Shown here: positions 8,616 to 15,642 of the stretch, one piece after another
Numbering within the stretch: the first letter of the stretch is position 1
Layout: each line of letters begins with the position of its first letter
Assembly: GCA_041477005.1 (NCBI GenBank)
Contig: JBGOUJ010000104.1
Coordinates: 1-16,026, forward strand
DNA: 16,026 bases
Source: JBGOUJ01 sp041477005
Lineage (GTDB): Bacteria > Acidobacteriota > Terriglobia > Bryobacterales > JACQDG01
Direction: 5' to 3'
Position numbers and translations under genes: made by a program
The notes under the pieces: model-generated
What the model was told of the DNA's origin: nothing
What the model saw: the letters and a program-made list of their open reading frames with translations, nothing else
Database searches by the model: none

Positions 8616-8968
8616 AAGCTCCGCACGTGCTTGTCTTTCCTCTCTGTAGTATGACCCAAGACACGCGTTCCCGGCGAGATGATCGAAGTCCGGCTGCTTC
8701 CGGACAAGGCGGCAAGCTTCAGATTCCGTCGCCTGGTGTGGGTTCGGGGCGTTCTGCAACCGAGCCCGCGCATTTGCACAGCGGCGAACAGCCTGCCTAC
8801 ATCGCGGAAAGTGAAGCGGCGCCGAAGAGCGACATCGCCCGTTACTTCTCTCCACGTTGATCCTCACGACATCCCCTGTTTGAGAACACAATCTTTCCCG
8901 AGATCTGCAGGATCCGGTTATTGCGATCCGATTGCTACAGTGAAGCTACCGTCTTGTAAATTCGACTT
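8616..8968. other. Divergent intergenic region between kinase and LOG-like gene
   Basis: The 353 bases separate two divergent genes and must hold both promoters. The minus strand stays open from 8891 into the kinase, but the translation there is basic, cysteine-dotted and unlike any domain, so I treat it as untranslated. No repeat, RNA gene or terminator was recognised. The part near the LOG-like gene (8880-8968) is richer in A/T. Confidence 0.5.
8932..8960 (+). promoter_or_regulatory. Possible promoter giving a leaderless LOG-like transcript
   Basis: TTGCTA (8932-8937) and TGTAAA (8955-8960) are 17 bases apart, and the second lies eight bases before the ATG at 8969. No Shine-Dalgarno sequence precedes that ATG, so transcription may start at or next to the start codon. 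This is a consensus-by-eye call. Confidence 0.3.
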
Positions 8969-9514
8969 ATGCCAACCATCTGCGTGTTCGGCAACTCCTC
9001 GCCCCAGCCCGGCTCGCCCGACTACGAGGAGGCTCGCGCCCTGGGCGAGCTGCTCGCCCGCGCGGGCTTCGCCGTCTGCTCCGGCGGCTATTACGGCGCC
9101 ATGGAAGCGGTATCCAAAGGCGCGCGCGAGGCCGGCGGCCACACCATTGGCATGACCACGCCCTTCTATCAGCTCGCAGCCAACGCCCACCTGGCCGAAG
9201 AGATCCCCACGCCCACCTGGCAGGAGCGCCTGTTCGCCATGGTCGAGAAAGGCGACGGGTATGTCGTGTTGAAAGGCGGCACCGGGACGCTGCTCGAGCT
9301 CGCCGCCCTGTGGGAAAGCCTCAACAAGCGCGCTATTTCCCCACGCCCCTGCGTGGCGATGCGCTTCTGGGAGCCGGTGATCGAGTGTGTCCGCGCGGTC
9401 GAGCGCGAGCGCCGCGGCCGGACGTGGAACGAATTCGGCGCCGGCCTCATCCAGATCGTCTCCTCGCCAAGCGAGGCGGTCGACTTGTTAATTCAGTCCT
9501 TCGACCGGCGATAA
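8969..9514 (+). CDS. LOG-like Rossmann-fold nucleotide-binding protein
   Basis: The 181-residue protein matches the LOG / TIGR00730 superfamily (SLOG fold), formerly mis-called 'lysine decarboxylase'. Known members are phosphoribohydrolases that release cytokinin-like bases from nucleoside monophosphates, or bind nucleotide signals. Visible motifs are ICVFGNSS (4-11), CSGGYYGAM (37-45) and KGGTGTLLE (102-110). The last is the PGGxGTxxE signature with lysine in place of proline but with the glutamate kept. Length is usual for the family. The protein is cytoplasmic, with no signal or membrane segment. It is divergent from the kinase and followed after 62 bases by the double-DinB gene, which has its own strong ribosome binding site. 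I cannot say whether it hydrolyses nucleotides or senses them. Confidence 0.88.
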   Translation: MPTICVFGNSSPQPGSPDYEEARALGELLARAGFAVCSGGYYGAMEAVSKGAREAGGHTIGMTTPFYQLAANAHLAEEIPTPTWQERLFAMVEKGDGYVVLKGGTGTLLELAALWESLNKRAISPRPCVAMRFWEPVIECVRAVERERRGRTWNEFGAGLIQIVSSPSEAVDLLIQSFDRR

Positions 9515-9544
9515 AGAGCCCGCGCCGGCATCTTATAGTTTGAT

Positions 9545-9552
9545 GCTACAAT
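9545..9552 (+). promoter_or_regulatory. Possible -10 element for the double-DinB gene
   Basis: GCTACAAT has a good -10 core (TACAAT, 9547-9552). It is placed so that transcription would begin just before the GGGGAG ribosome binding site (9564-9569). No clear -35 is seen. Confidence 0.28.
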
Positions 9553-9576
9553 GACTCCATCCCGGGGAGAAAAACT

Positions 9577-10740
9577 ATGAAAAAGCTTCTGGCTATCGCT
9601 CTGCTCTTTGCCACCTCGGCCGCTGCCGCCACCCTCACCCAGGCTGAGCGTGACAAGGCGATCGCCCACCTCAACCAGACCCGCGCCGCGTTTCTGGCCT
9701 CCATCCAGGGCCTGACGCCGGAGCAGTGGAGCTTCAAGCCCGCTCCCGATGTCTGGTCCGTCGGCGAGGTCGCCGAGCACATCACGGTCAGCGAAGCATC
9801 GATTCTGGAGCTGGTCACAGCGAAGATCCTCTCGATGCCGGTGAATGCTGAGCTGGCCGAGAAGACCAAGGGTAACGACGACACGATCCTCGCCAAGGTC
9901 CCCGACCGCACCGAGAAGGCGAAAACCGCTCCCTTCCTGGAACCCAAGGCCCGCTGGACCCAGGCCGCGCTGCCGCCTGAATTCACCGCCCGCCGCGAAA
10001 AGACGATCGACTTCATCCGCACCACCCAGGATGACCTGCGCGCTCACGTCCTCCCGCATGCCGTCTTCAAAGCCATGGATGCTTACCAGTGGGTACTCCT
10101 CATCTCCGCCCACACCGAGCGCCACATCGCCCAGATCGACGAGGTCAAGGCCAACGCGAGCTATCCCAAGGCCTCCGGCGGCGCCGTGATCTCCCGCACC
10201 CTGACCCGCGAGGAGCGGGAGAAGGCCGTCCGCCATCTCAACCAGACCCGCGCCGCCTTCCTCGCCTCCATCAAGGGCCTGACTCCCGAGCAGTGGAGTT
10301 TCAAGCCCGCTCCCGACGTCTGGTCCGTCGCCGAGGTCGCCGAGCACATCACGGTCAGCGAGGGCCTGATCCTGGGCCTGGTACAGAAGATTCTCGCCTC
10401 GCCGGTCGATCCCAAGCAGGTGGACGAGGCCGCAGGTAAGGACGATCAGATCCTGAAGGTGATCCCGGACCGCAGCGAGAAGTTCAAGGCCCCGGAGATG
10501 CTGGTGCCGAAAGCCCGCTGGACCCAGGCCGAACTGCCCGCGCAATTTGAAGGGAGCCGAGCCAAGACCATGGAGTTCATCGAGACCACGCCGGCCGACC
10601 TGCGCAGCCACACCCTCGCCCACCCGGTGATGAAAACGATCGACGCCTACCAGTGGATCCTGCTGCTATCGGCCCACAGCCAGCGCCACACGGCTCAGAT
10701 CGAAGAGGTGAAGGCGAACCCGAACTTCCCGAAGAGTTAG
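9577..10740 (+). CDS. Exported protein with two tandem DinB-like domains
   Basis: The 387-residue protein has a signal peptide (1-18, MKKLLAIALLFATSAAA) and two DinB/YfiT-like four-helix domains, ~22-198 and ~208-387. They are near copies of each other: NQTRAAFLASI(Q/K)GLTPEQW followed by PAPDVWSV.EVAEHITVSE occurs in both. Each domain keeps the metal-type histidine triad of the DinB superfamily: H68 with H179/H183, and H257 with H367/H371 (SAHxxRHxAQI). DinB-fold proteins act as metal-dependent thiol transferases or related enzymes and are usually cytoplasmic single domains, so an exported tandem form is unusual in general. GGGGAG seven bases before the ATG supports this start. A perfect hairpin follows the stop. 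It is probably periplasmic and metal binding; the reaction is unknown. Confidence 0.9.
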   Translation: MKKLLAIALLFATSAAAATLTQAERDKAIAHLNQTRAAFLASIQGLTPEQWSFKPAPDVWSVGEVAEHITVSEASILELVTAKILSMPVNAELAEKTKGNDDTILAKVPDRTEKAKTAPFLEPKARWTQAALPPEFTARREKTIDFIRTTQDDLRAHVLPHAVFKAMDAYQWVLLISAHTERHIAQIDEVKANASYPKASGGAVISRTLTREEREKAVRHLNQTRAAFLASIKGLTPEQWSFKPAPDVWSVAEVAEHITVSEGLILGLVQKILASPVDPKQVDEAAGKDDQILKVIPDRSEKFKAPEMLVPKARWTQAELPAQFEGSRAKTMEFIETTPADLRSHTLAHPVMKTIDAYQWILLLSAHSQRHTAQIEEVKANPNFPKS

Positions 10741-10780
10741 CGGCGTCGTATCGTTCGGCGTGAAAATGCGCAGCCCAACA

Positions 10781-10821
10781 GGGTAGGGCGCCAAAGGATT
10801 TGGCGCCCGCCCGCACTACCC
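10781..10821. terminator. Strong hairpin after the double-DinB gene
   Basis: GGGCGCCAAA (10786-10795) and TTTGGCGCCC (10799-10808) pair perfectly over 10 bp around a GGA loop. An outer GGGTAG/CTACCC pair (10781-10786 with 10816-10821) can extend it across a bulge. There is no T-run after it, so it may terminate weakly or belong to a dispersed repeat; its position 45 bases after the stop favours termination. Confidence 0.5.
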
Positions 10822-10873
10822 CCGACAGGGCCTAGTAAGCACCGGCAGCGCTGAAATTGGTCAGGGAGTGGTC

Positions 10874-11101
10874 ATGCACGAGCGCATTGAGATCGATCCT
10901 TCTGTGATGCTGGGCAAGCCCGTGGTTCGCGGCACTCGCATCCCGGTGGAACTTTTGCTCCGCAAGCTGGCGGAAGGCGCAACAGTCGAAGACCTCCTGG
11001 ACGCGCATCCGCGGCTGACCACAGAAGACATTCGGGCTGCCCTGGCCTATGCGGCCGACTCCATCTCCCGCGAAGCCGTTCTCACGCTCTCTACCGAGTA
11101 A
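10874..11101 (+). CDS. DUF433 protein, antitoxin-like
   Basis: The 75-residue protein is a typical small DUF433 member: ERIEIDPSVMLGKPVVRGTRIPV at the front, then a helix-turn-helix-like part (LLLRKLAEGATVEDLLDAHP, LTTEDIRAALAYA). I choose the ATG at 10874 because AGGGAG (10863-10868) is five bases upstream; a GTG at 10868 would overlap that site. DUF433 genes commonly precede a DUF5615 PIN-like gene and act as the presumed antitoxin of the pair. Here the sequence directly after the stop holds only a broken DUF5615, so this gene seems orphaned. It probably acts as a cytoplasmic DNA- or protein-binding regulator. Function is inferred from family context only. Confidence 0.9.
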   Translation: MHERIEIDPSVMLGKPVVRGTRIPVELLLRKLAEGATVEDLLDAHPRLTTEDIRAALAYAADSISREAVLTLSTE

Positions 11102-11110
11102 TCCATCTCA

Positions 11111-11249
11111 AGACGATTTCTCGCCGGCGAGAGCTGCGATTTCGCCGTAGTGCGTGCTCTCCGCGCACGACGTGCTCGCGGTACGTGACTTTCAGCAACG
11201 TTCAATTCGTCCTCGGCAACCAGCCCGGCTTTTGCGCACACATCCCCCC
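11111..11249 (+). pseudogene. Frameshifted remnant of a DUF5615 PIN-like toxin gene
   Basis: Immediately after the DUF433 stop, and in the same frame, the bases encode RRFLAGESCDFAVVRALRA (11111-11167). This fits the usual DUF5615 beginning, of the form M(R/K)FLADE...VRALRAAGHDV. The match then moves to another frame, where HDVLAVRDF (11166-11192) continues it, and then RQPARLLRTH (~11214-11243), like the family's late '..RQPA..LLR' segment. The shift fits loss of about 2 or 5 bases, removing the usual 'AG' residues. The expected middle part is missing and no start codon is left at the front. The gene cannot make the full PIN-like protein. The reading is by eye and short, so confidence is moderate. 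Confidence 0.6.
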
Positions 11250-11307
11250 CGCCGCTCGACCGCTACCTGCGCCGACCGGCCGACCCTTCTGCGCGGGGTT
11301 CCTAGTA

Positions 11308-11868
11308 CTACTTCCCTTCCAGTGGAATCACGACGACCTTGTTCGCCTCGATGGTCACCTGTTTGACGGTGCTCCCGAAGCGGGGGGAGTCCACCCGGAC
11401 TTCATATGTGCCCGGGTTCAGCAGCAGCCCGCCGCCGGCGTTGTTGAGCTCATCCACGAAGCCGTAGTACTTGCCGTTGATGTAGACCGCGCCCGTATCG
11501 CCCCCGGCAACCGAAATAAACGACTCCGCCTCGCCGCCACCGAAGCGCAGCCGGCCGAACGGCGGCTTGGCGGGCTCCACGTGCTGCAGCTTGTAATGGA
11601 GCTTGGTGGTCTTGCCCGTCTGCACCGTCACCTTCGTGCTGAAATCGGCGAAGCGCGGATCGCGCAGCGCGATCTCGTGATCGCCCGGCGCCAGGGTGTA
11701 CTTTTCGGGAACCGTAAACCGGCCGGCCGGCCCGACATATTTTCCATCGATAAAAAGCCCCGCCCCGGTCGGCGTCCCGCGCGCCTTGATATAGCCGCTT
11801 TGGTCGGCCGCCAAAAGGGCCCCGGCAAAGATGAAGAGAATGGTACTGAGAGTAATCGAAAGTTTCAT
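11308..11868 (-). CDS. Exported PEGA-domain protein
   Basis: The 186-residue protein has a signal peptide (1-20, cleavage near LLAAD) and two PEGA-like beta-sandwich repeats. The first contains GLFIDGKYVG (37-46) and LAPGDHEIALRDP (59-71); the second contains VYINGKYYGFVDE (128-140) and LNPGTYEVRVDSP (150-162). PEGA domains are short surface or periplasmic modules, often linked to S-layer or cell-wall contexts; no enzyme motif is seen. Only a poor purine stretch (TAGG) precedes the ATG. It lies 57 bases downstream of the PepSY remnant on the same strand, and might once have followed that operon or might have its own promoter. It may be a structural or binding protein outside the cytoplasm. 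Confidence in the domain call is good, and the role is open. Confidence 0.85.
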   Translation of the reverse strand: MKLSITLSTILFIFAGALLAADQSGYIKARGTPTGAGLFIDGKYVGPAGRFTVPEKYTLAPGDHEIALRDPRFADFSTKVTVQTGKTTKLHYKLQHVEPAKPPFGRLRFGGGEAESFISVAGGDTGAVYINGKYYGFVDELNNAGGGLLLNPGTYEVRVDSPRFGSTVKQVTIEANKVVVIPLEGK

Positions 11869-11925
11869 ACCTACATGATGCCATGAATGGCCTGCCGAAT
11901 GCTCGGCCGACCCGGGGCGCCACCC

Positions 11926-12036
11926 TCACTTCCGGGCCCGTTTCCACCACAGGATGACCCCGCTCGTGGCCTGGACCACCACCATCAGGCTGGCCAGCGA
12001 GAGGACCGCCTTGCTCGGGAGGCCGAAAATGTCGCC
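11926..12036 (-). pseudogene. C-terminal fragment of a PepSY-associated transmembrane protein
   Basis: The minus strand encodes 36 codons and a TGA stop: GDIFGLPSKAVLSLASLM, then a hydrophobic run, then TSGVILWWKRARK. This is the classic last transmembrane helix of PepSY_TM proteins (GxxFGLPxK...TGxxxWWKR). These inner-membrane proteins are commonly encoded just downstream of TonB receptors, in iron/siderophore loci. The fragment overlaps, in another frame, the end of the truncated TonB receptor gene. The rest of the gene is absent, so it is the downstream side of a deletion. Confidence 0.8.
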
Positions 12037-12470
12037 GCGCGGTTGTCGATCACCGTGCCCACGGTGGCGCTTTCGGTGGTGAGCAGCGGGGCGCCGCCGG
12101 CCACTTCGACCGTCTCAGTCACCGCGCCGACCTTAAGCTGGAACTCGATGCGGGCCACTTGCTCCACTTGCAGCTCGACGCCGCTGCGGACCTCCGCCTG
12201 AAAGCCCTGCATCTCAGCCTTCACGTTGTAAAGGCCGGGCAGCAGAGAGGGGAAGGTGTAATTGCCCGCACTGTTGGTGGTGACCTGGCGGGTGAAATTG
12301 GTTTGTGGATTCGTTACCGTGACGGTGGCGCCCGCGACCAAGGCGCCGCTCGGGTCGGTGACCACGCCCGTAATTTGCCCTTGCGTCTGCGCCCAGGCCA
12401 AGGCAGTGATGAGGCAGAGTGCAACCAGCAGGAACGCTGAGCGCTTCAGCATCCAACCGCTGAACGACAT
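11985..12470 (-). pseudogene. Truncated Oar-like TonB-dependent receptor (N-terminus only)
   Basis: The 161-codon open frame has a signal peptide (MSFSGWMLKRSAFLL...AWAQ) and a full carboxypeptidase-regulatory domain (GQITGVVTDPSGALVAGATV, ~30-110). It then enters the plug at TETVEVAGGAPLLTTESATVGTVIDNR, where homologues continue 'xVxDLPLNGRN'. Instead it runs into ATFSASRARRSSRWPA and stops, in the wrong frame of a PepSY transmembrane segment. Plug and barrel, roughly 800 or more residues in the family, are missing. AGGGGG about seven bases before the ATG and an upstream TTGACA suggest it may still be expressed, giving a small exported beta-sandwich. It is a deletion product rather than an assembly-edge fragment, because unrelated sequence follows on. 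Confidence 0.85.
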
Positions 12471-12522
12471 AACAAACCCCCTTACAATGTGATGGCGCGG
12501 TTTTGGCAGGCGCTCCAGCCTT

Positions 12523-12528
12523 TGTCAA
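12523..12528 (-). promoter_or_regulatory. Possible -35 box upstream of the truncated TonB receptor
   Basis: TTGACA is an exact -35 consensus on the minus strand, about 52 bases before the ATG at 12470. The expected -10 position holds only a poor match (CAAAAC), so the promoter call is tentative. Confidence 0.3.
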
Positions 12529-12586
12529 CTGGGGTGTTGGGGTGGGGGCGACCAGGCTTTAGCATTAGCAGAGAGGCTCTCGGGGC

Positions 12587-15535
12587 TCAGAAATACTCGT
12601 TTCGAGGCTTGGTTTTCCTGGGAGCCCGCTTTCGAGCAGCCGGCGCTCGTTTTGCCGGGGCCTTGGTCCGCGCGAGCTTGCGCCGGCTAACCCCCAGGCT
12701 CCGCTCCAGCACTTCTTCGAGAAGCTTCTTTTCCTGGGGCATCACTACCTTGGTAAACTTCTCCGGCCGCTGCTCGACCAACTTCTGTAATCTCTGAATC
12801 CACTCCAGGGATTCGCCGGCGGGGTGATCGCCAATCTCGCGAATCAGCTTCAGAGAGCCTTCGAGATCGGGGATCGAGCGATAGCAATTCAGCGCATCTT
12901 TGAGATTTCCGGCCGCCCGATAGCGCTCGGCGGCGGCGGGGAAGTCACCCAAACCCTCGTGGCAAATGGCCTCCAGCCGCGGTTGAGCCTCCGGCAAGGT
13001 GCGCAAGACGGCCAATGCCGGCCTAAACTGCTTATCCTTGATCAGAAGCAGAACCGCTCGCTCGTGCAGTCGCGCCGTGCGGGCGACCCGGTCCGGCACG
13101 CCGAGGACCTCATAGAATGGCGGCAGCAGCCGGGACAGCACCGCGGCATTTTGACCATTCACCAGCGCTGCCTCCAGCTCCTCGATCCACGCTTTCGACC
13201 TCGCCCCAAGCTCCATCAGGAGCCAGGGTTCCATGGCGTCTTTGTGTCTGCAGACGACCTGCGCCAATTCGCCCAACGCCTGGATGCGTTCTTGAGGGAA
13301 GGCGCGATGAACGCTCGCAATCACGTTGATCATCGCGGCCAGACCAAAGCGCCGGGCATGAGCCGCGGCGCGGTGGGCCTCCGCGAACAGGTCGGGTCTC
13401 CCCAGCTCGGGCGGCAGCCGCACGTTGTTAACGCCAAGATAGAAACAAATCTCAGCCAAAGTGAGGTAGGCCGTCTCGCGAGCGGCTTCGTCCGTGACCG
13501 CCGCCAGGGTGCCAGGAGGCCCCAGCAAGGTGACCGCCTGCTGCGCCCGCGACCAGGCGATCTCCGGTCTCACTTGCAGATACTGCCGGGCATCCACCTG
13601 GCAGCGCTGGACGCGCTCCTCCGGATCGAACTGATCTTCCTCCAGTGTCTTGAGCAGGGCTGCCGGAACCGACGACGCCACGCCGCTTTCCAGATCTCCG
13701 CCGTTGAGAAAAGCAACGCTCTGCCGGACGACTCTGTCCGTCGGGCTGAGGTCGAGCCAGAGCAACCGTTCGGTCGCGCGGCTCAGCGCCACGCGCAACT
13801 GATCGATCGCCAGTCGCTTCCGCAGACCCTCAATATCGGAGTCGGCCCTCACCCGTTCCGCATCGCGAGTGATGCGCTCGAGGTGGCGTCCGGCATCGAG
13901 CACGCAAACGGAGTGAAAGTCGAGCCCCTTGGCCTCAGAGACGGTCAGCACCGCCCGGCGCGCCGCCTCGGGAACAAACGCCGGAACGGCCTGTTCCAGC
14001 GTGATAAGGGCAAGCCCCTCGCGAGCCGAGAGCGCGGTCAACAGCTCGTCGAGCTCCGGGCCGGGCACGGCGGTGCAATAGAGGATCTGGTCCGTGGCGT
14101 CGTCGTCGATTTCGGCATACCCGGTCCCGCTCGGCCGCTCTTGCTTCTCAATGTAGGAGTACAAATCCCACACGCGGTTCACCAGCTCGGCCATCCGGCG
14201 CGGGCTGCGCAGGTTCGCCGACAGCTTGTGCTCCGAAGGGGTGCCAACCTGGGCGTGCAGCAGGTCGTTGAGCCACCCCCATTCAAAATCCGTGGGCCGA
14301 ACGGTCTGTGCTTCATCCCCCGCGAGTAGCAGCGGCGCCGGAATGCGGCGTTTGCGGTTGATCAGCGAGGCGAGCTGTAGCACAACCAGGGCTTCGATGG
14401 GCGTCAGATCCTGGCACTCGTCGACGGCAATGCAGTCGAATGCCAAGAGCGCCGGCTCGATTCCCGAAGAACCGCTGCCGGCCGCGCGCAGCCGCTCCAC
14501 GGCCCGCCAGGCCAGCGCCAGCTCCGGGAAGTAGCGATCGGCGAGAGTTCCTGATTCCAGGCGTTCCAGGCGCGAGACGGCTTCGAGCGCCGAGGCAGTC
14601 GCCGTGGCCAGGAATCGACTGCGGCGTTCCCGATAAGCTTTGTCCGGAACCCGCGGCTGCGGACAGGCGACGAAGCGGCCGACAGCCATTGGAAGCGCGT
14701 CCCCCACCAGGTGCGCGTAAAGTTCGTCATAGAGGGCCATCTCGCTGTTGGCCCAAGCCCCGAGGTACCGCACAAACGCCGCCAGATCCCGCGCGAAGCG
14801 CCGCCTCGACTCCTCCTCCGGCTCGACCGGTGCGCTCGACCCCAGCAAATCCCGAACCAGATTGGGGAAGGTGACAACCTGGAAGCTCTTGTGTGAGGAG
14901 CAGTAGCGGTCGAAGTAGTCCCGCGCCAGCGCCGCCAGGTCGCGCGAGTAGGTGATATATAGCACCCGTTCGGCGCCGGTCGAATCGGCGGCGTTCCAGA
15001 GGGCCGTCGTTTTCCCCGAGCCGGGGTGTCCCTTGAGGATTCGCACCGCCTGGCGGGCCGAAGCAAACCGCGCCTGCGTCTGCGTCCAGGCTGCCGGACC
15101 GTATTCCTCCCGGCGCAGATCGCGAACCGTCACCGGCAGGTAATGGTCTTCCAAGGATTGCGCCGACAGCGACGAATGATCGTCATGGTGACGGATGGCC
15201 CGCAGAAACAGGGCGCCCTCGGGAGCGCCTGCGAACTCGCCGGAATCCTGGAGCGGCTGCGCGCTCTTCGGGGCCCACCACGCGTAGAAGTGACTTCCCT
15301 GGTTGCCCCCGAGCCGCGAGCGCCGCCAGCCGCGGTTCCCACCGCGAGTCGGCTTGTAGTGAAGCCGGCGAGCGTCTACAGCCAGCCGCTGCAACAGGAA
15401 GGCAACCCGCCTGCCGATGGAATCGCGGCTGTGTTCCGAGAGCTTTTCCAGAAACTCCTGGTGACAGAAGAGCGGGTTGGCCGGCCTCGAAGTCTCGAAG
15501 ACCTCAATCAAGGCCATCTGTTCTTTGGCAGCCAT
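12587..15535 (-). CDS. UvrD-like SF1 helicase with RelE/ParE-like N-terminus, TPR-like C-half and basic tail
   Basis: From the ATG at 15535 the protein has 982 residues. Upstream in-frame codons to 15598 look non-coding; no Shine-Dalgarno sequence is seen. Residues ~23-119 look like a RelE/ParE-type toxin fold (helices, then GWRRSRLGG..HFYAWWAPK, then FLRAIRHHDDHSSL). SF1 helicase motifs follow in order: Walker A GHPGSGKTTAL (169-179), Walker B VDECQD (371-376), GDEAQTVRP (406-414), LSANLRSP (438-445), SEAKGLDF (533-540) and RVALSRATERLLWLD (581-595). The helicase core is compact (~430 residues) next to UvrD or Rep. Residues ~640-940 are helical and TPR-like (FPAAAERYRAAGNLKDALNCY). The last ~30 residues are Lys/Arg/Pro/Ala-rich (KAPAKRAPAARKRAPRK), like a histone H1-type DNA-binding tail. 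It is likely an ATP-driven nucleic-acid motor; its pathway is unknown. The gene stands alone. Confidence 0.9.
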   Translation of the reverse strand: MAAKEQMALIEVFETSRPANPLFCHQEFLEKLSEHSRDSIGRRVAFLLQRLAVDARRLHYKPTRGGNRGWRRSRLGGNQGSHFYAWWAPKSAQPLQDSGEFAGAPEGALFLRAIRHHDDHSSLSAQSLEDHYLPVTVRDLRREEYGPAAWTQTQARFASARQAVRILKGHPGSGKTTALWNAADSTGAERVLYITYSRDLAALARDYFDRYCSSHKSFQVVTFPNLVRDLLGSSAPVEPEEESRRRFARDLAAFVRYLGAWANSEMALYDELYAHLVGDALPMAVGRFVACPQPRVPDKAYRERRSRFLATATASALEAVSRLERLESGTLADRYFPELALAWRAVERLRAAGSGSSGIEPALLAFDCIAVDECQDLTPIEALVVLQLASLINRKRRIPAPLLLAGDEAQTVRPTDFEWGWLNDLLHAQVGTPSEHKLSANLRSPRRMAELVNRVWDLYSYIEKQERPSGTGYAEIDDDATDQILYCTAVPGPELDELLTALSAREGLALITLEQAVPAFVPEAARRAVLTVSEAKGLDFHSVCVLDAGRHLERITRDAERVRADSDIEGLRKRLAIDQLRVALSRATERLLWLDLSPTDRVVRQSVAFLNGGDLESGVASSVPAALLKTLEEDQFDPEERVQRCQVDARQYLQVRPEIAWSRAQQAVTLLGPPGTLAAVTDEAARETAYLTLAEICFYLGVNNVRLPPELGRPDLFAEAHRAAAHARRFGLAAMINVIASVHRAFPQERIQALGELAQVVCRHKDAMEPWLLMELGARSKAWIEELEAALVNGQNAAVLSRLLPPFYEVLGVPDRVARTARLHERAVLLLIKDKQFRPALAVLRTLPEAQPRLEAICHEGLGDFPAAAERYRAAGNLKDALNCYRSIPDLEGSLKLIREIGDHPAGESLEWIQRLQKLVEQRPEKFTKVVMPQEKKLLEEVLERSLGVSRRKLARTKAPAKRAPAARKRAPRKTKPRNEYF

Positions 15536-15642
15536 CGGGCGTCTGGTTTCATCTACTGTAGCATCGCCTCGTGCCGCGGGAGTGCAAGCAGCCCGCAATC
15601 CGTGCGCAGTTCAGCGCGCCAGAAAGACTGAAAGAACCAATG

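Noticed and set aside
8616..8891. A 92-residue N-terminal extension of the sensor kinase
   Set aside because: The extension has no domain-like pattern and no ribosome binding site was found for it; the first transmembrane helix follows the ATG at 8615.
9493..10623. A 376-codon open frame on the minus strand opposite the double-DinB gene
   Set aside because: Its apparent internal repeat simply mirrors the duplicated DinB domains; the plus strand has the signal peptide, ribosome binding site and histidine triads.
10874..11249. An intact DUF433-DUF5615 toxin-antitoxin pair
   Set aside because: The toxin part lacks a start codon and its middle, and changes frame, so only the antitoxin-like gene is intact.
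12824..14329. A 501-codon open frame on the plus strand opposite the helicase
   Set aside because: The minus strand holds ordered helicase motifs; the plus-strand translation is Arg/Gln-rich without any recognisable family.
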